A DNA stretch of 53,020 nucleotides from Clostridiaceae bacterium (GCA_016282855.1 JAEELT010000081.1:1-53020), one strand, 5' to 3'; counted from the stretch's first letter, positions 9,901 through 19,350 are shown. Made by a program: numbers and translations. The notes: generated by a model not told the origin, from the sequence alone.

Positions 9901-10469
9901 ACAATATCGGGGTTTATTCTCTGCTGGTCATCAAGTCCGTGATTCTGTATTTCAAGATAATAATTATTCTCTCCGAAAACATTTCTGTACCACAAAGCGG
10001 TATCTCTGGCTCTGTCGTATTCACCTTTCAGCAGATTCTGTGATACTTCGCCGAAAAGGCAGCCGGAGAGCGCTATAATACCTTCGTGATACTTTTCAAG
10101 CACCTCGCGGTCAACTCGCGGCTTTACATAAAAGCCGTTAACCCATCCTTCCGAAACAATCTTAATCAGATTTTTATATCCGGTGTTGTTTTCGCAAAGA
10201 AGTATAAGGTGGTATCTTTCGTTATCAATGCCGTGCACTTTGTCAAAGCGTGATCTGGGGGCGACATAAACCTCACAGCCTATAACGGGGTTAATCCCTC
10301 TCTCTTTTGCGGCTTTGTAAAATTTGAGCGCGCCGTACATTACCCCGTGGTCTGTTACGGCAACAGATGTCTGCCCCATACTTTTGATTTTATCAAGCAT
10401 AGGTTCAATTCTGCATGCGCCGTCAAGCAGACTGTATTCGGTATGTACGTGAAGATGGGCAAAAGACAT
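6969..10469 (-). CDS. dnaE: DNA polymerase III alpha subunit (DnaE)
   Basis: A 1166-aa replicative polymerase of the C family. It has an N-terminal PHP domain (HLHVHTEYSLLDGA near residue 5), polymerase palm signatures (PGRGSGAASICAYC, PDFDIDFCYERR), the finger region, then a helix-hairpin-helix and an OB-fold domain (VLVFGIISSVNKK). There is no proofreading exonuclease insertion, so this is DnaE rather than Gram-positive PolC. In Firmicutes DnaE extends primers before hand-over to PolC, which would lie elsewhere. It sits 15 nt downstream of whiA in the long minus-strand run. Confidence 0.96.
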   Translation of the reverse strand: MSFAHLHVHTEYSLLDGACRIEPMLDKIKSMGQTSVAVTDHGVMYGALKFYKAAKERGINPVIGCEVYVAPRSRFDKVHGIDNERYHLILLCENNTGYKNLIKIVSEGWVNGFYVKPRVDREVLEKYHEGIIALSGCLFGEVSQNLLKGEYDRARDTALWYRNVFGENNYYLEIQNHGLDDQQRINPDIVKLSRETGIPLAATNDAHYINKEDSKIQQILICIQTNHLLGEDTGLEFGAQEFYLKSEDEMNEFFSFCPEAVSNTGDIASRCHVDFEFGNTKLPHFEVPGGADHFEYFRNMCLEGFKKRYGDNPPQDYMSRMNYELDVINRMGYIDYYLIVQDFVSYAKSQGIPVGPGRGSGAASICAYCCGITGIDPMKNNLLFERFLNPERVSMPDFDIDFCYERRGEVIDYTVNKYGSDHVAQIVTFGTMAAKASVRDVGRVMGVPYASVDMIAKAIPNELNITLEKALEESKEFRDIYESDSTAKEIIDMSIKVEGMPRHASTHAAGVVITANPVDDYVPLSKNEDAIVTQFTMKDLEQLGLLKMDFLGLRTLTVIKSAENTIKKTNPDFDIDKINIDDPKIYKMFSSGRTEGVFQFESAGMKRVLTQLMPRCFEDIVAVIALYRPGPMDSIPQYVRNKTNPALIKYKTPRLKNILDVTYGCIVYQEQVMQICREIAGYSFGRSDIVRRAMAKKQRDVMLKERNNFVYGITDDSGKVICDGAVRRGVSEKAANEIFDEMVSFASYAFNKAHAAAYAYVSYQTAYLKYYYPKIYFASLLTSIIDNTGKISEYINEIEKAGIKILPPHINSSSAAFVASEEGISFSLAAVKNIGAAFINKITDERDSSGDFKDLYDFCERMYGKELNRRAVESLIKCGAFDGTGPNRRQMIQSIDAVFDSLDSTKRRNISGQISFGDIPSDDEPIVSAKFVYPDVPDYSNEEKLKYEKEITGLYLSGNPLSDYSAYASSRRFDKLSAVNTDRVTYHDTSKVLVFGIISSVNKKISKNNTPFAFFTLEDETGSCECIAFSKVYEKYKQQLSEGSVISLNAGVSYNDDDTVTLLADSVEPVTLTDAKSSEAVSAAGAVKEPEPVKTGNCRLYLRFTDSASPQIKVCSNLISIFDGKTPVYYFYENTREYVKVFSCDANEVLLRELKKILGSDNAVLK

Positions 10470-10484
10470 ATTATTCTCCGTTTA

Positions 10485-11393
10485 TCAGAGCTTACTGTTC
10501 TTTTCTTCTAAATCCGATGCTATTTCAACAATTTTATCAAGGCGGTGTTTAAGGCCTGATTTTGATATTTTTTCTTCGCTGAGCGTCTGTAACTGAGACA
10601 GAGATGCTTCGGGATTATTCAGCCTCAGAACAGCGATTGCCCTGAGGTTGTCAGGCAGTATATGCAAGTCCGAATGTTCGGTTATGTAATTGATTGCTTT
10701 TATCTGATTATCGGCCGCGAGAGAAGCTTTGCCGATATTGTAAACCTCAAAATTGATTTTTCTGTTTATGTTGTTTTTAACATCCTTTTCTATCTTAACA
10801 TTCATAAGATAAAGGCAGGCGTTCTGTGCGCCTATATAAGCGAGCAGATCCTCAATGTTTTCGCTGTCTTTGAAATATACTATATGATTGCCTTTGCGCT
10901 GAATGTATTTGGGGCTCAGCTCAAGCTCTGAAAGCACTCTCATGAGATCCTGGCTGAGCTTTTTATATGGCACAACAAATTCAAGATGATAATTGCTCTC
11001 CGGGTCTGAAACAGAGCCGCACGCGAGAAATGCGCCGCGTAAAAAAGAACTTATGCAACAGTCATTCTGAAAATTAGCGTGATTGATTCTTACAGTCATA
11101 TCTTTTTCGGAGTGACCGAACATGGAAAAAGCTTTTTTGATATCTTCCGGGTCTTCAACTCTGGCAAGATACATTCTGCTGCCGGTTTTACTCTCCGTAA
11201 CATTGCAGCCGATATGCTCTCTTACGCAATCACGGTATAATTCAAACACTTCTTTATTCTCGGTTTTTATGGAAAAGTTTGAAAGCGAGAAATGAGCAAA
11301 AAGCACAAGCCCATAGACTTGTGCATGATAGCAGCATTGAGCGATTGAGTCAATCTCCGCCAATTCAGTTTTTATACGGGATGAAAATGACAT
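10485..11393 (-). CDS. whiA: DNA-binding protein WhiA
   Basis: A 302-aa WhiA, a protein combining a LAGLIDADG-type fold with a C-terminal helix-turn-helix. It controls cell division, chromosome segregation and sporulation-related genes in Gram-positive bacteria. The N-terminus SFSSRIKTELAEI, the middle FLRGAFLACGSVSDPE and the C-terminal SLSQLQTLSEEKISKSGLKH are the usual landmarks. AGAGGT lies 6 nt before ATG 11393. It is 11 nt downstream of murB. The frequent partners rapZ and yvcK are absent here, though hprK and murB are in the same run. Confidence 0.94.
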   Translation of the reverse strand: MSFSSRIKTELAEIDSIAQCCYHAQVYGLVLFAHFSLSNFSIKTENKEVFELYRDCVREHIGCNVTESKTGSRMYLARVEDPEDIKKAFSMFGHSEKDMTVRINHANFQNDCCISSFLRGAFLACGSVSDPESNYHLEFVVPYKKLSQDLMRVLSELELSPKYIQRKGNHIVYFKDSENIEDLLAYIGAQNACLYLMNVKIEKDVKNNINRKINFEVYNIGKASLAADNQIKAINYITEHSDLHILPDNLRAIAVLRLNNPEASLSQLQTLSEEKISKSGLKHRLDKIVEIASDLEEKNSKL

Positions 11394-11404
11394 AAGATTA
11401 CCTC

Positions 11405-12298
11405 TTATCTGATAATCCGGACCTCCGGCTCAAGCATAACTCCTTTTTGCTCAAAAACGGTTTCCTTGCAGTGGTTAATCACAGCAAGGATATCAGCACT
11501 TGAGGCGTTGCCTTTATTGACAACAAAACCGGCGTGCTTATCGCTCACGCAGGCGTCCCCGACGCAATATCCTTTAAGACCGCACTCCTCAATTAAAGCT
11601 CCGGCAAAATAGCCTTCGGGCCTTTTAAAGGTGCTTCCGGCGCTTGCGTATTCGAGAGGCTGTTTATCCTTTCTTTTGCCGATAAGCTCATCCATACGGG
11701 CTTTTATTGCCTGCTTATCGCCTTTATTAAGCTTAAGAGTGAGAGAAAGGATGAAATACTGCTTGCCGGTAAACATGCTTTTTCTGTAACCTAAATGCAT
11801 ATCCTGATTGACGGCAGTAACAATGTTGCCGTTTTCATCGATATAATCGCATTTAATAAGCACGTCTTTCATTTCGCCGCCGTATGCGCCGGCATTCATA
11901 TAAACAGCGCCGCCCGCGCTGCCGGGAATACCATAAGCAAATTCAAGACCGCTGAGAGAGTTTTCCAGTGCGGCGCGGCAAATCCTGTTAAGCGAAACAC
12001 CGGCGGAGCAGTTGATTATATCATCATTAACACATAAATCATTCATTTCGCATGTGTTAATAATTACGCCGTCATATCCTTCATCATAAGCGAAAAGATT
12101 GGTGCCGTTACCGATAATATAAAATTCTATATCATTATACCTGAGAAATCTGAGGCAGATTATGGCTTTTTCGGCGGTATCAGGGAAAACCATAACTCTG
12201 CACGGCCCTCCCGCTCTGAAAGAAAGATAATTGCGAAGAGGAGCGTTCAGCTCATATTTTATATTTTCTTTTTCGCAGAAATCCGTAAATAATTTCAT
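11405..12298 (-). CDS. murB: UDP-N-acetylenolpyruvoylglucosamine reductase MurB
   Basis: A 297-aa FAD-dependent reductase that completes UDP-MurNAc for peptidoglycan synthesis. The FAD-binding part shows YIIGNGTNL and GIPGSAGGAVYMNAGAYGGE. The substrate domain has SAGSTFKRPEGYFAGALIEECGLKG with the catalytic serine in the type II arrangement and a C-terminal LEPEVRII. Its start abuts the stop of the ROK kinase with no spacer and only a weak Shine-Dalgarno, suggesting coupling. Confidence 0.96.
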   Translation of the reverse strand: MKLFTDFCEKENIKYELNAPLRNYLSFRAGGPCRVMVFPDTAEKAIICLRFLRYNDIEFYIIGNGTNLFAYDEGYDGVIINTCEMNDLCVNDDIINCSAGVSLNRICRAALENSLSGLEFAYGIPGSAGGAVYMNAGAYGGEMKDVLIKCDYIDENGNIVTAVNQDMHLGYRKSMFTGKQYFILSLTLKLNKGDKQAIKARMDELIGKRKDKQPLEYASAGSTFKRPEGYFAGALIEECGLKGYCVGDACVSDKHAGFVVNKGNASSADILAVINHCKETVFEQKGVMLEPEVRIIR

Positions 12299-13246
12299 TT
12301 ATTCGTCAAGCAATGCGGCGCCGAATATTCCGGCATCGTTGCCAAGCTCAGCCGCAATGATTTCAGTCTGCTTTGTGGCGTATCTGCTGTAACGCTCTCT
12401 CATAATATGCTTTCTGATAGGCTCAAGCAGAGTTTCTTTTTCATTGGCGACTCCGCCGCCTACACATATGAACTCAGGCTGAAGAGCGTTTATAATATTG
12501 ATAATACCGCTCGCAACATAGTAAATATATTTGTCAACTACAGCTTTACCGGCTTCATCATTGAGACGCATGGCATCAAACGCGGTTCTGCCGTTTACTT
12601 CATCAATGTTGTCATTAACAAGCTGCCACATAACAGAATCCTGATTATGTTTCATTGCGTCTTTGGTCTGAGAGATAAGAGCGGTCGCGCTGGCGTAGCA
12701 CTCCCAGCAGCCTCTTCTGCCGCAGTTGCACTGTTCGCCGTCAACACAGATAACCATATGGCCCATTTCACCTGCGGCAAAGTTAGAGCCGTTAATGATT
12801 TTACCGTCAATGATAATGCCTGAACCAACGCCCGTGCCGAGTGTTATGGCTACAAAGTTTTTGCTGCCCTTACCCGAGCCGGCAATTGCCTCGCCGAGTG
12901 CTGCGCAGTTTGCGTCATTATCGAGGAATACTTTCATATGAAGTCTTTCCTCAAGCATTTGCTTAGCCGGAACCTGTTTGAATTCAAGATTGTTCGCAAA
13001 TTCTATATATCCTGAATTCTTGTTGACAGTGCCGGGAGTACCGAGACCGAGCGATATTACCTCATCAGCAGTAATGCCGGCATCTGCCATGGCAAGGTCA
13101 ACAGCAATTTTTATATCGTCAAATATTTCTTCGGCAGGTCTGGGAGCTCTTGTTTTAACGCTTCCTCTGCCGACAATTTTAAGATCTTCAGATACAATAC
13201 CGACAGCAATATTTGTGCCGCCGAGATCAACGCCTATTCTGTACAT
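12299..13246 (-). CDS. glcK: ROK-family glucokinase
   Basis: A 315-aa ROK kinase, most likely ATP-dependent glucokinase. It has an N-terminal phosphate loop DLGGTNIAVGIV, GTPGTVNK, catalytic DNDANCAALGE and LGTGVGSGIIIDG. A ROK zinc-binding cluster follows (CNCGRRGCWECYAS). It lacks the N-terminal HTH of ROK repressors. The position beside hprK fits sugar metabolism and carbon control. AGGAGG lies 8-9 nt before ATG 13246. A different hexose substrate cannot be excluded. Confidence 0.88.
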   Translation of the reverse strand: MYRIGVDLGGTNIAVGIVSEDLKIVGRGSVKTRAPRPAEEIFDDIKIAVDLAMADAGITADEVISLGLGTPGTVNKNSGYIEFANNLEFKQVPAKQMLEERLHMKVFLDNDANCAALGEAIAGSGKGSKNFVAITLGTGVGSGIIIDGKIINGSNFAAGEMGHMVICVDGEQCNCGRRGCWECYASATALISQTKDAMKHNQDSVMWQLVNDNIDEVNGRTAFDAMRLNDEAGKAVVDKYIYYVASGIINIINALQPEFICVGGGVANEKETLLEPIRKHIMRERYSRYATKQTEIIAAELGNDAGIFGAALLDE

Positions 13247-13266
13247 AATAATATCCTCCTGTTTTT

Positions 13267-14229
13267 TTATTCGTCCTGCCAGAATTCAAGTTCAACTTTT
13301 CTGGGCTCGTCATCTTCTATGCCGAGCTTGTGAAGAAGCTCACGGGCTGCGTTATAGCCCATCTTTTTCTGCCTGTTATTCATCGCGGCAGCTTCAATAA
13401 TGATTGAAAGATTTCGTCCGGGCTTTACGGGAACGGTAGTTACCGGAATCTCAATGCCGAGAATCTTCATCACTTCATTATCAAGCCCGAGCCGGTCATA
13501 GTTTTTGTCGCTGTCCCAGGGCTCCATATTGACTATCATATCAATTTTTTCGGTGAGTTTGACCGAGCCGATACCGAAAAGCCTGCGGGCGTTTATTACA
13601 CCTACACCGCGAAGTTCAATAAAATGCCTTATATTGTCGGGAGCTGAGCCTACAAGCGTTTTGTCGGATACCCTTCTGATTTCAACGGCGTCATCGGCAA
13701 TAAGCCGGTGGCCTCTTTTGATAAGTTCAAGCGCAGTTTCGCTCTTACCTACTCCGCTGTCACCGAGCAAAAGTACACCTTCGCCGTAAACTTCAACAAG
13801 CACACCGTGCCTTGTGATTCTCGGGGCAAGTTCTACGCCAAGATAAGAAATGGTGGCGGACATACAGCCAGAAGTGCTGTCATTGCTCGATACTACGGGA
13901 ACCTCATATTTACGGGCAAGCTCAAGAATATAGTCTTCAATAATAAGCCCTCTTGTAAATATGACAAGAGCAGGTTCCTGGGCAAAGAAGTTTTCCATAA
14001 TCTGCCTGCTTATATCTCCCCTGCTTTTAACGTATTCGAGCTCAGCAAGCCCCAGAAACTGCACACGCCGCGGGTCAAAATACTCTTTGTACCCCGCAAG
14101 CATCAGACCCGGTCTGTTGACATCCTGTGTAGTAATATAAATCTCAGTTACATCTTTGGGGGTATAAATAACACTAAGAGAGAGATTTTCAATTATCTTG
14201 TCGAGAGAAACGGAATATTCTCCTGGCAT
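13267..14229 (-). CDS. hprK: HPr kinase/phosphorylase
   Basis: A 320-aa bifunctional enzyme that phosphorylates HPr on Ser46, or removes that phosphate, to set carbon catabolite control in Firmicutes. It has an N-terminal HprK domain (about 1-130), H141 before the P-loop, Walker A GDSGVGKS (156-163), then RLIADDAVE and the C-terminal HprK signature (MNMEPWD-type region followed by PVTTVPVKPGRNLSIIIEAAA). GGAGGCTTTAT precedes ATG 14229. Confidence 0.95.
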   Translation of the reverse strand: MPGEYSVSLDKIIENLSLSVIYTPKDVTEIYITTQDVNRPGLMLAGYKEYFDPRRVQFLGLAELEYVKSRGDISRQIMENFFAQEPALVIFTRGLIIEDYILELARKYEVPVVSSNDSTSGCMSATISYLGVELAPRITRHGVLVEVYGEGVLLLGDSGVGKSETALELIKRGHRLIADDAVEIRRVSDKTLVGSAPDNIRHFIELRGVGVINARRLFGIGSVKLTEKIDMIVNMEPWDSDKNYDRLGLDNEVMKILGIEIPVTTVPVKPGRNLSIIIEAAAMNNRQKKMGYNAARELLHKLGIEDDEPRKVELEFWQDE

Positions 14230-14248
14230 ATAAAGCCTCCATCAGAGT

Positions 14249-15097
14249 TTAAATAATAAAACCGGACGCAAAATCATCTTCGTTTACGCTGATTTCCTTA
14301 AGTGTGCCGGTGCTGGAATCCTGATGAGTCAGAATTCTGTCTTTGAATTCAATTATGCTGCTGTAAGTAACGGTCTTGTTGTTGGTAACCCAGCTTTTAC
14401 CGATTACGGCAGATGACTTGAAAATGCTGTTTCCGATATCGTTGATTCCGTCTTTGATCTGAGAAAACCTGAAATAATCGATATGCCCTTCGGAGTCAAA
14501 CTGAATATAGCATCTGTTAAGCGAGCTCTGAATGGCATATGTGTTGTCGGAAATGCGCACAAAATCGAGAAAATCTTCGCAGTTTTCACCGTCTGATGAA
14601 ACCGTGAGATGCTCAAAACGGAAGGAATCGAAATTATCAGAACATATAACAGAATAAATCTCGTTCATACCGTCAGAAATAAACTTCAGATTATACTCTT
14701 TATCTGATGACGAATACTGAATATCTCTCCCTGCGGCATAATTTGAATAAAAAGTCTGAGCAAGAGACTGATCGGTCTTTTCGTCAAAGAATTCAGAAAG
14801 CGCAAAGTTATCAATATTGAACGGATCAAAAGAGCTGAGAATATACTCATTGTTTAGGAAATAATCATCCGGGTTTTCAACAATGATTTTTTCATTATGA
14901 GCATTTTCGAGTACGGTAACTTCGTTTCGTATTACATTAACCACAGCTTCATATCTGCCCCTTGCGGACAGAAATGACTTGCCTGTATCTTCATAAACAA
15001 ACATATTTGAGGTAACAATTACGGCAGGCTTATTACCTGAACAGCCTGCCGTAAAAAGAATACACAACAGGACGATTATCGCAGAAACTTTTTTCAT
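14249..15097 (-). CDS. Putative lipoprotein, unknown function
   Basis: A 282-aa protein with a clear lipoprotein signal: positively charged start, hydrophobic core, and lipobox TAGC with C19 as the lipidated residue. It should be anchored outside the membrane. The rest is Asp/Ser-rich with beta-sheet character and no family I recognise. It overlaps nrdR by 1 nt (TAATG) and precedes hprK by 19 nt, so it is co-transcribed with both. Confidence 0.8.
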   Translation of the reverse strand: MKKVSAIIVLLCILFTAGCSGNKPAVIVTSNMFVYEDTGKSFLSARGRYEAVVNVIRNEVTVLENAHNEKIIVENPDDYFLNNEYILSSFDPFNIDNFALSEFFDEKTDQSLAQTFYSNYAAGRDIQYSSSDKEYNLKFISDGMNEIYSVICSDNFDSFRFEHLTVSSDGENCEDFLDFVRISDNTYAIQSSLNRCYIQFDSEGHIDYFRFSQIKDGINDIGNSIFKSSAVIGKSWVTNNKTVTYSSIIEFKDRILTHQDSSTGTLKEISVNEDDFASGFII

Positions 15098-15561
15098 TAT
15101 GCCTTATCGGAATCCTTGAGTATCTTTGCGAGCTCTTCCATAAATGTGTTAATATCCTTAAACTGTCTGTAAACAGAAGCGAAACGAACATATGCAACTT
15201 CATCAAGGCCGCGTAATTTTTCCATAGCCATTTCGCCGATTACATCACTGCTGACCTCACGGTCAAAACCATTCTGAAGCTGAACCTCAATATTATTCAC
15301 GGCGCGCTCAAGCTGCTCAAGTGAAACCGGTCTCTTTTCACAAGCTCTGAGCATACCTCTGAGAAGCTTATCCCTGTCAAAGACCTCTCTGGAATGATCC
15401 TTTTTAACAACTATAACGGGAACTGTTTCAATTATCTCGTAAGTTGTGAATCTTTTACCGCAGGATATGCATTCTCTTCTGCGTCTGATTCTTTCGCCCT
15501 CGTCGGTGGGTCTTGAATCGATGACCTTGCTGTCTTCGCAGGAACAAAACGGACATTTCAT
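15097..15561 (-). CDS. nrdR: Transcriptional repressor NrdR
   Basis: A 154-aa regulator that senses ATP/dATP and represses ribonucleotide reductase genes. It has an N-terminal zinc ribbon (CPFC, then CISCGKRF), the conserved linker [20 protein letters not shown] and an ATP-cone ([20 protein letters not shown] onward). Length matches the family (about 150). No ribonucleotide reductase gene lies in the window. Confidence 0.97.
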   Translation of the reverse strand: MKCPFCSCEDSKVIDSRPTDEGERIRRRRECISCGKRFTTYEIIETVPVIVVKKDHSREVFDRDKLLRGMLRACEKRPVSLEQLERAVNNIEVQLQNGFDREVSSDVIGEMAMEKLRGLDEVAYVRFASVYRQFKDINTFMEELAKILKDSDKA

Positions 15562-15581
15562 AGTTTTTTCAACCCCTATTT

Positions 15582-16550
15582 TTATTTTTTGATGAATTTA
15601 TCTATAAACTCTTTGACTTTTTCTTCGTAAAGCGCAGAATTCATGCGATAGCTTTCAGCGTGAGCGGCACCGCTGACGAGAAGCAGGTCTTTATATTCGC
15701 TGTTGCAAGCGCCGTAAAGCTGATGAACCATATAAGTGGGAACAAATGTGTCACAGTCGCCGTGAATGAATAACATTGGAACTTTAGCGGTGGAAACGGC
15801 GCTGATAGGACTTGCGTCTTTGAAATCATAGCCGTTAAACAGTTTGTTGAATTCATTTGCGGCATCAATGAACGGATGCTTGGGCAGGTGAACAAAGTTT
15901 TTAATGCAGTGTTCAAATTCTGCCTGTGCTGATGTGTATCCGCAGTCCGCAACGGTGAATTTGACGTTTTCAGGAAGATTTTCATCTCCGCTCATAAGAG
16001 TAACGGTAGCGCAGCCCATTGACACGCCCTGAAGGACAATCTGAATATCCTTGCCGAATTTATCAATCATCCAGCTGAGCCACTCCATGCAGTCTTTGTA
16101 CTCGTGGTAACCGAAACCGATGTACTTGCCGTCGCTGTCTCCGTGAGCCTGATGGTCAACAATAAATACATTGAAGCCGAAATCGTGATAAAACTTTGCC
16201 ATCAGCGAGTATTCTCCGTCGCCGGTGCTTCTGTAACCGTGAGAACAGAAAACATAAAGTTTGCTGTCATTCTCAGCAGGAATCATTTTTGCTTTAAGAC
16301 GGAAATTCTTTGAGTTAATTAACTCGTATGATTCAAATTTTGCGTTCCTGAACCATACCAGGCGCTCATCGTCTTCTTTTCTTTCGGCGTTTTCCATTGC
16401 GGGGCCGGCCTTATTGGCTACAGCTTTGAAAATCTTTGCGTTGCGGTTATGAACTTCATTGAAGAGCATATAACCGGCTCCAAAGCCGAAAGCGGCTGCG
16501 GATGCCGCAACGGCAGAAACCGCTATCAATGCTTTAGTTGATTTTTTCAT
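15582..16550 (-). CDS. Membrane-anchored alpha/beta hydrolase
   Basis: A 322-aa protein. Residues about 7-30 are hydrophobic and Ala-rich, probably an uncleaved N-terminal anchor. The rest is an alpha/beta hydrolase of the serine aminopeptidase/BAAT-like type, with HGY oxyanion strand (about 104), nucleophile elbow GVSMG (S177), acid loop HGDCDTFV and catalytic histidine in GAAHAESY. Substrate unknown; an esterase or peptidase acting at the membrane is likely. GAGGT lies 9 nt before ATG 16550, and dapB ends 11 nt upstream. Confidence 0.85.
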   Translation of the reverse strand: MKKSTKALIAVSAVAASAAAFGFGAGYMLFNEVHNRNAKIFKAVANKAGPAMENAERKEDDERLVWFRNAKFESYELINSKNFRLKAKMIPAENDSKLYVFCSHGYRSTGDGEYSLMAKFYHDFGFNVFIVDHQAHGDSDGKYIGFGYHEYKDCMEWLSWMIDKFGKDIQIVLQGVSMGCATVTLMSGDENLPENVKFTVADCGYTSAQAEFEHCIKNFVHLPKHPFIDAANEFNKLFNGYDFKDASPISAVSTAKVPMLFIHGDCDTFVPTYMVHQLYGACNSEYKDLLLVSGAAHAESYRMNSALYEEKVKEFIDKFIKK

Positions 16551-16561
16551 TTTATATTACC

Positions 16562-17314
16562 TCACTTAAGCATATCTTTCATTGAATACATACCGGGCTC
16601 TTTTCCGTAAAGAAACAAAGCGGCGTTTATAGCACCTGTTGAAAAAAGAGCTTTGCTGCGTGCAGAGTGAGAAATGGTAATAATTTCATCGTTGCCGGCA
16701 AACATAACCTGATGCTCACCTACTATAGTTCCTCCCCTGACCGAATGAATTCCGATTTCATCCTTCGGCCTTTTAAGGGAACGGGAGTGCCTGTCATATT
16801 CATACTCCACAGGTCTGCTCAGCTCATCTCTTATCGCGTCTGCAATCATATATGCTGTGCCGCTCGGAGAGTCAAGCTTCTGATTGTGATGAGCTTCGAT
16901 TATCTCAATATCAAAACTGTCTCCGAGAACTCTTGCCGCAGATTTTGAAAGCTCAATAATAAGGTTTACACCTATGGACATATTTCCCGAATAAAAAACG
17001 GGAATAACCGAAGAATCGGCTTTAATCCTGTCAACCTGTTCACTGCTCAGACCTGTTGAACACTCGACAAGCGCAACGGAGTTCCCGGTGCAGTAATCAA
17101 GCACGCCGGAAAGAGCCGAGGGATGGCTGAAGTCAATAACGGCGTCCGCTTTTTCGGTAATTTTATCAAATGAATCGTAAACAGGATAAGTATTCGGCAC
17201 TTCAGTATTGAGATCAACACCGGCAATGATTTCTATATCTTCCCTGCCGGCAATGCCGCTTGTTACAAATCTTCCCATGTGGCCGTTACAGCCGTTTAGG
17301 ATTACTCTGAGCAT
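16562..17314 (-). CDS. dapB: 4-hydroxy-tetrahydrodipicolinate reductase
   Basis: A 250-aa NAD(P)H-dependent reductase of lysine/diaminopimelate synthesis. It has the Rossmann loop NGCNGHMGR near the N-terminus, the substrate motif EAHHNQKLDSPSGTA and the DapB C-terminal sequence with SRKALF-like SARSKALFSTGAINAA. It is the last dap gene of asd-dapA-dapB, 2 nt after dapA, with GGAGG as Shine-Dalgarno. Confidence 0.96.
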   Translation of the reverse strand: MLRVILNGCNGHMGRFVTSGIAGREDIEIIAGVDLNTEVPNTYPVYDSFDKITEKADAVIDFSHPSALSGVLDYCTGNSVALVECSTGLSSEQVDRIKADSSVIPVFYSGNMSIGVNLIIELSKSAARVLGDSFDIEIIEAHHNQKLDSPSGTAYMIADAIRDELSRPVEYEYDRHSRSLKRPKDEIGIHSVRGGTIVGEHQVMFAGNDEIITISHSARSKALFSTGAINAALFLYGKEPGMYSMKDMLK

Positions 17315-17316
17315 TA

Positions 17317-18210
17317 TTAAGCCTCCACAAGATTATGCTTCACAAGGCAGGCTCTGAGTTTGGCCTTTGAGGCATCATCCATTTCAACGAGCGGAAGTCT
17401 GACGGGACCTACATCTAGGCCCATCATATTCATTGCTTCTTTAACCGGAATGGGATTGACATCAATAAACAGAGCGTTGCAAAGGTCAAGCCAGGCAAGC
17501 TGAAGATCTCTTGAGCCGATGTAATCGCCGTCAAGATACTTCTGAACTATTTCATGAGCTATACCGGGAACGACATTTGAAAGAACGGATATAACGCCCT
17601 TGCCGCCGAGTGCCATAATAGCTGTGGCCTGGTCGTCATTGCCCGAATAAATAGCAAGATTATCACCGCAGAGTGATGCGGTCCTTGCAATCTGGCTGAT
17701 ATCTCCGTTGGCTTCTTTTGTGCCAACTATCATAGGATGCTTTGCAAGCTCAGCGTAAGTCTCGGGCTGAATATTAACACCCGTTCTTGAAGGAACATTA
17801 TAAAGGATAATGGGAGTCTTAACTCTGTCGGCAATATAGTTGTAGTGAGTTATAAGACCTCTCTGCGAGGTTTTATTATAATAAGGGGTAACAGAAAGCA
17901 GAGCGTCAACGCCGCATTTCTCGGCTTCGTTTGAAAGCTCAACGGCATATCTGGTGTCGTTTGAGCCGGCGCCGGCAATAACGGGAACCTGATGATTGAC
18001 TATGTCAACACAGAGTTTTATAAGCTTCACGTGCTCTTCAGTTGAGAGGGTTTTAGCCTCGCCCGTTGTGCCGCAGACAACAATGGCGTCTGTTCCTTTT
18101 TTCAGCTGATATTCAACTATCTCGCAAAAGCGATCGTAATTAACTGTCTGGTCGTGATTGAACGGGGTGATAATAGCAACGCCCGCGCCTGTGAAAATTA
18201 CCGGTTTCAT
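17317..18210 (-). CDS. dapA: 4-hydroxy-tetrahydrodipicolinate synthase
   Basis: A 297-aa TIM-barrel aldolase that condenses pyruvate with aspartate semialdehyde. The motif VVCGTTGEAKTLS lies near residue 45, YYNKTSQRG and the catalytic Tyr in ILYNVPSRTG follow, and the Schiff-base lysine is in VGTKEANGD. Asd directly upstream supplies the substrate and DapB directly downstream takes the product. Confidence 0.97.
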   Translation of the reverse strand: MKPVIFTGAGVAIITPFNHDQTVNYDRFCEIVEYQLKKGTDAIVVCGTTGEAKTLSTEEHVKLIKLCVDIVNHQVPVIAGAGSNDTRYAVELSNEAEKCGVDALLSVTPYYNKTSQRGLITHYNYIADRVKTPIILYNVPSRTGVNIQPETYAELAKHPMIVGTKEANGDISQIARTASLCGDNLAIYSGNDDQATAIMALGGKGVISVLSNVVPGIAHEIVQKYLDGDYIGSRDLQLAWLDLCNALFIDVNPIPVKEAMNMMGLDVGPVRLPLVEMDDASKAKLRACLVKHNLVEA

Positions 18211-18233
18211 TTTACTAATTCCTTTCAGTCCGA

Positions 18234-19325
18234 TTAAAATTTGGATTCTATGTAGCCCTGGCTGCAGAGCTGCTCAGCCATAAGCACGGCACCGCCTGCC
18301 GCGCCCCTGAGGGTGTTGTGAGAAAGACAAACAAACTTATAATCATACTGCGTGTCTTCCCTGAGCCTGCCGACTGAAATAGCCATGCCGCCTTCAAGAT
18401 TTCTCTGAAGTCTGGTCTGAGGCAGATTATCTTCCTCAAAGTAATTAAGGAACTGTTTGGGGGCGGAGGGAAGAGAAACTTCCTGAGGATATCCTTTGAA
18501 TTCCTTCCACACTTTTTTAATCTGCTCAATTGAAGGCTTGTTTTTGAATCTTACGAATACAGCCGCCATATGGCCGTCGGAAGCGGGCACGCGAAGGCAC
18601 TGAGCTGTGAAATTGGGGGTTTTTGCGGGAACGATTTCTTCGCCTTCGATTTTGCCCCAGATTTTAAGAGGCTCGATTTCGCTTTTTTCTTCTTCTCCGC
18701 CGATATACGGAATAACGTTATCTATCATCTCAGGCCATGTATCAAAAGTTTTGCCCGCGCCTGAAATAGCCTGGTAGGTACAAACAAGAACATCCTGAAC
18801 ACCGTAATCTTTATCAAGCGGATAAAGAGCCGGCACATAGCTCTGAAGTGAGCAGTTTGACTTGACGGCGATAAATCCGCGTTTGGTACCGAGATGTTTT
18901 TTCTGATACTCAATTATCTTGGCGTGATCGGTGTTGAGCTCGGGAATTATCATCGGAACATCGGGGGTGTGTCTGTTTGCGCTGTTATTGGAAATAACGG
19001 GACACTCAGCAAGAGCGTAAGCTTTTTCGAGCGCTTTGATCTCGTCTTTTTTCATGTCTACTGCGCAAAAAACAAAATCAACCGAAGCGGCGATTTCTTC
19101 AATATCGCCTGCAGCGTCTTTAACAATCATATCCCTGACATTTTCAGGAATAGGAACAGTCATAGCCCATTTTGTGCCGACTGCTTCAAAATAAGGTTTG
19201 CCGGCTGACCTGGGGCTTGCAGCAAGGACGGTGAGTTTAAACCAAGGGTGATTCGCAAGCAGAGTGATGAATCTCTGACCGACCATTCCGGTTGCTCCGA
19301 TAATACCTACTTTGTACTCAGGCAT
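18234..19325 (-). CDS. asd: Aspartate-semialdehyde dehydrogenase
   Basis: A 363-aa NADP-dependent enzyme reducing aspartyl phosphate to aspartate semialdehyde. It has N-terminal GATGMVGQRF, the active-site cysteine in VKSNCSLQSY and histidine in ASDGHMAAVFVRF. Its length and N-terminal pattern match the archaeal/fungal-like USG-1-unrelated type common in Clostridia, not the E. coli type. It heads the asd-dapA-dapB operon behind a promoter that overlaps that of queA. Confidence 0.94.
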   Translation of the reverse strand: MPEYKVGIIGATGMVGQRFITLLANHPWFKLTVLAASPRSAGKPYFEAVGTKWAMTVPIPENVRDMIVKDAAGDIEEIAASVDFVFCAVDMKKDEIKALEKAYALAECPVISNNSANRHTPDVPMIIPELNTDHAKIIEYQKKHLGTKRGFIAVKSNCSLQSYVPALYPLDKDYGVQDVLVCTYQAISGAGKTFDTWPEMIDNVIPYIGGEEEKSEIEPLKIWGKIEGEEIVPAKTPNFTAQCLRVPASDGHMAAVFVRFKNKPSIEQIKKVWKEFKGYPQEVSLPSAPKQFLNYFEEDNLPQTRLQRNLEGGMAISVGRLREDTQYDYKFVCLSHNTLRGAAGGAVLMAEQLCSQGYIESKF

Positions 19326-19350
19326 AATAAAAACCTCTTTCCTTTAATCC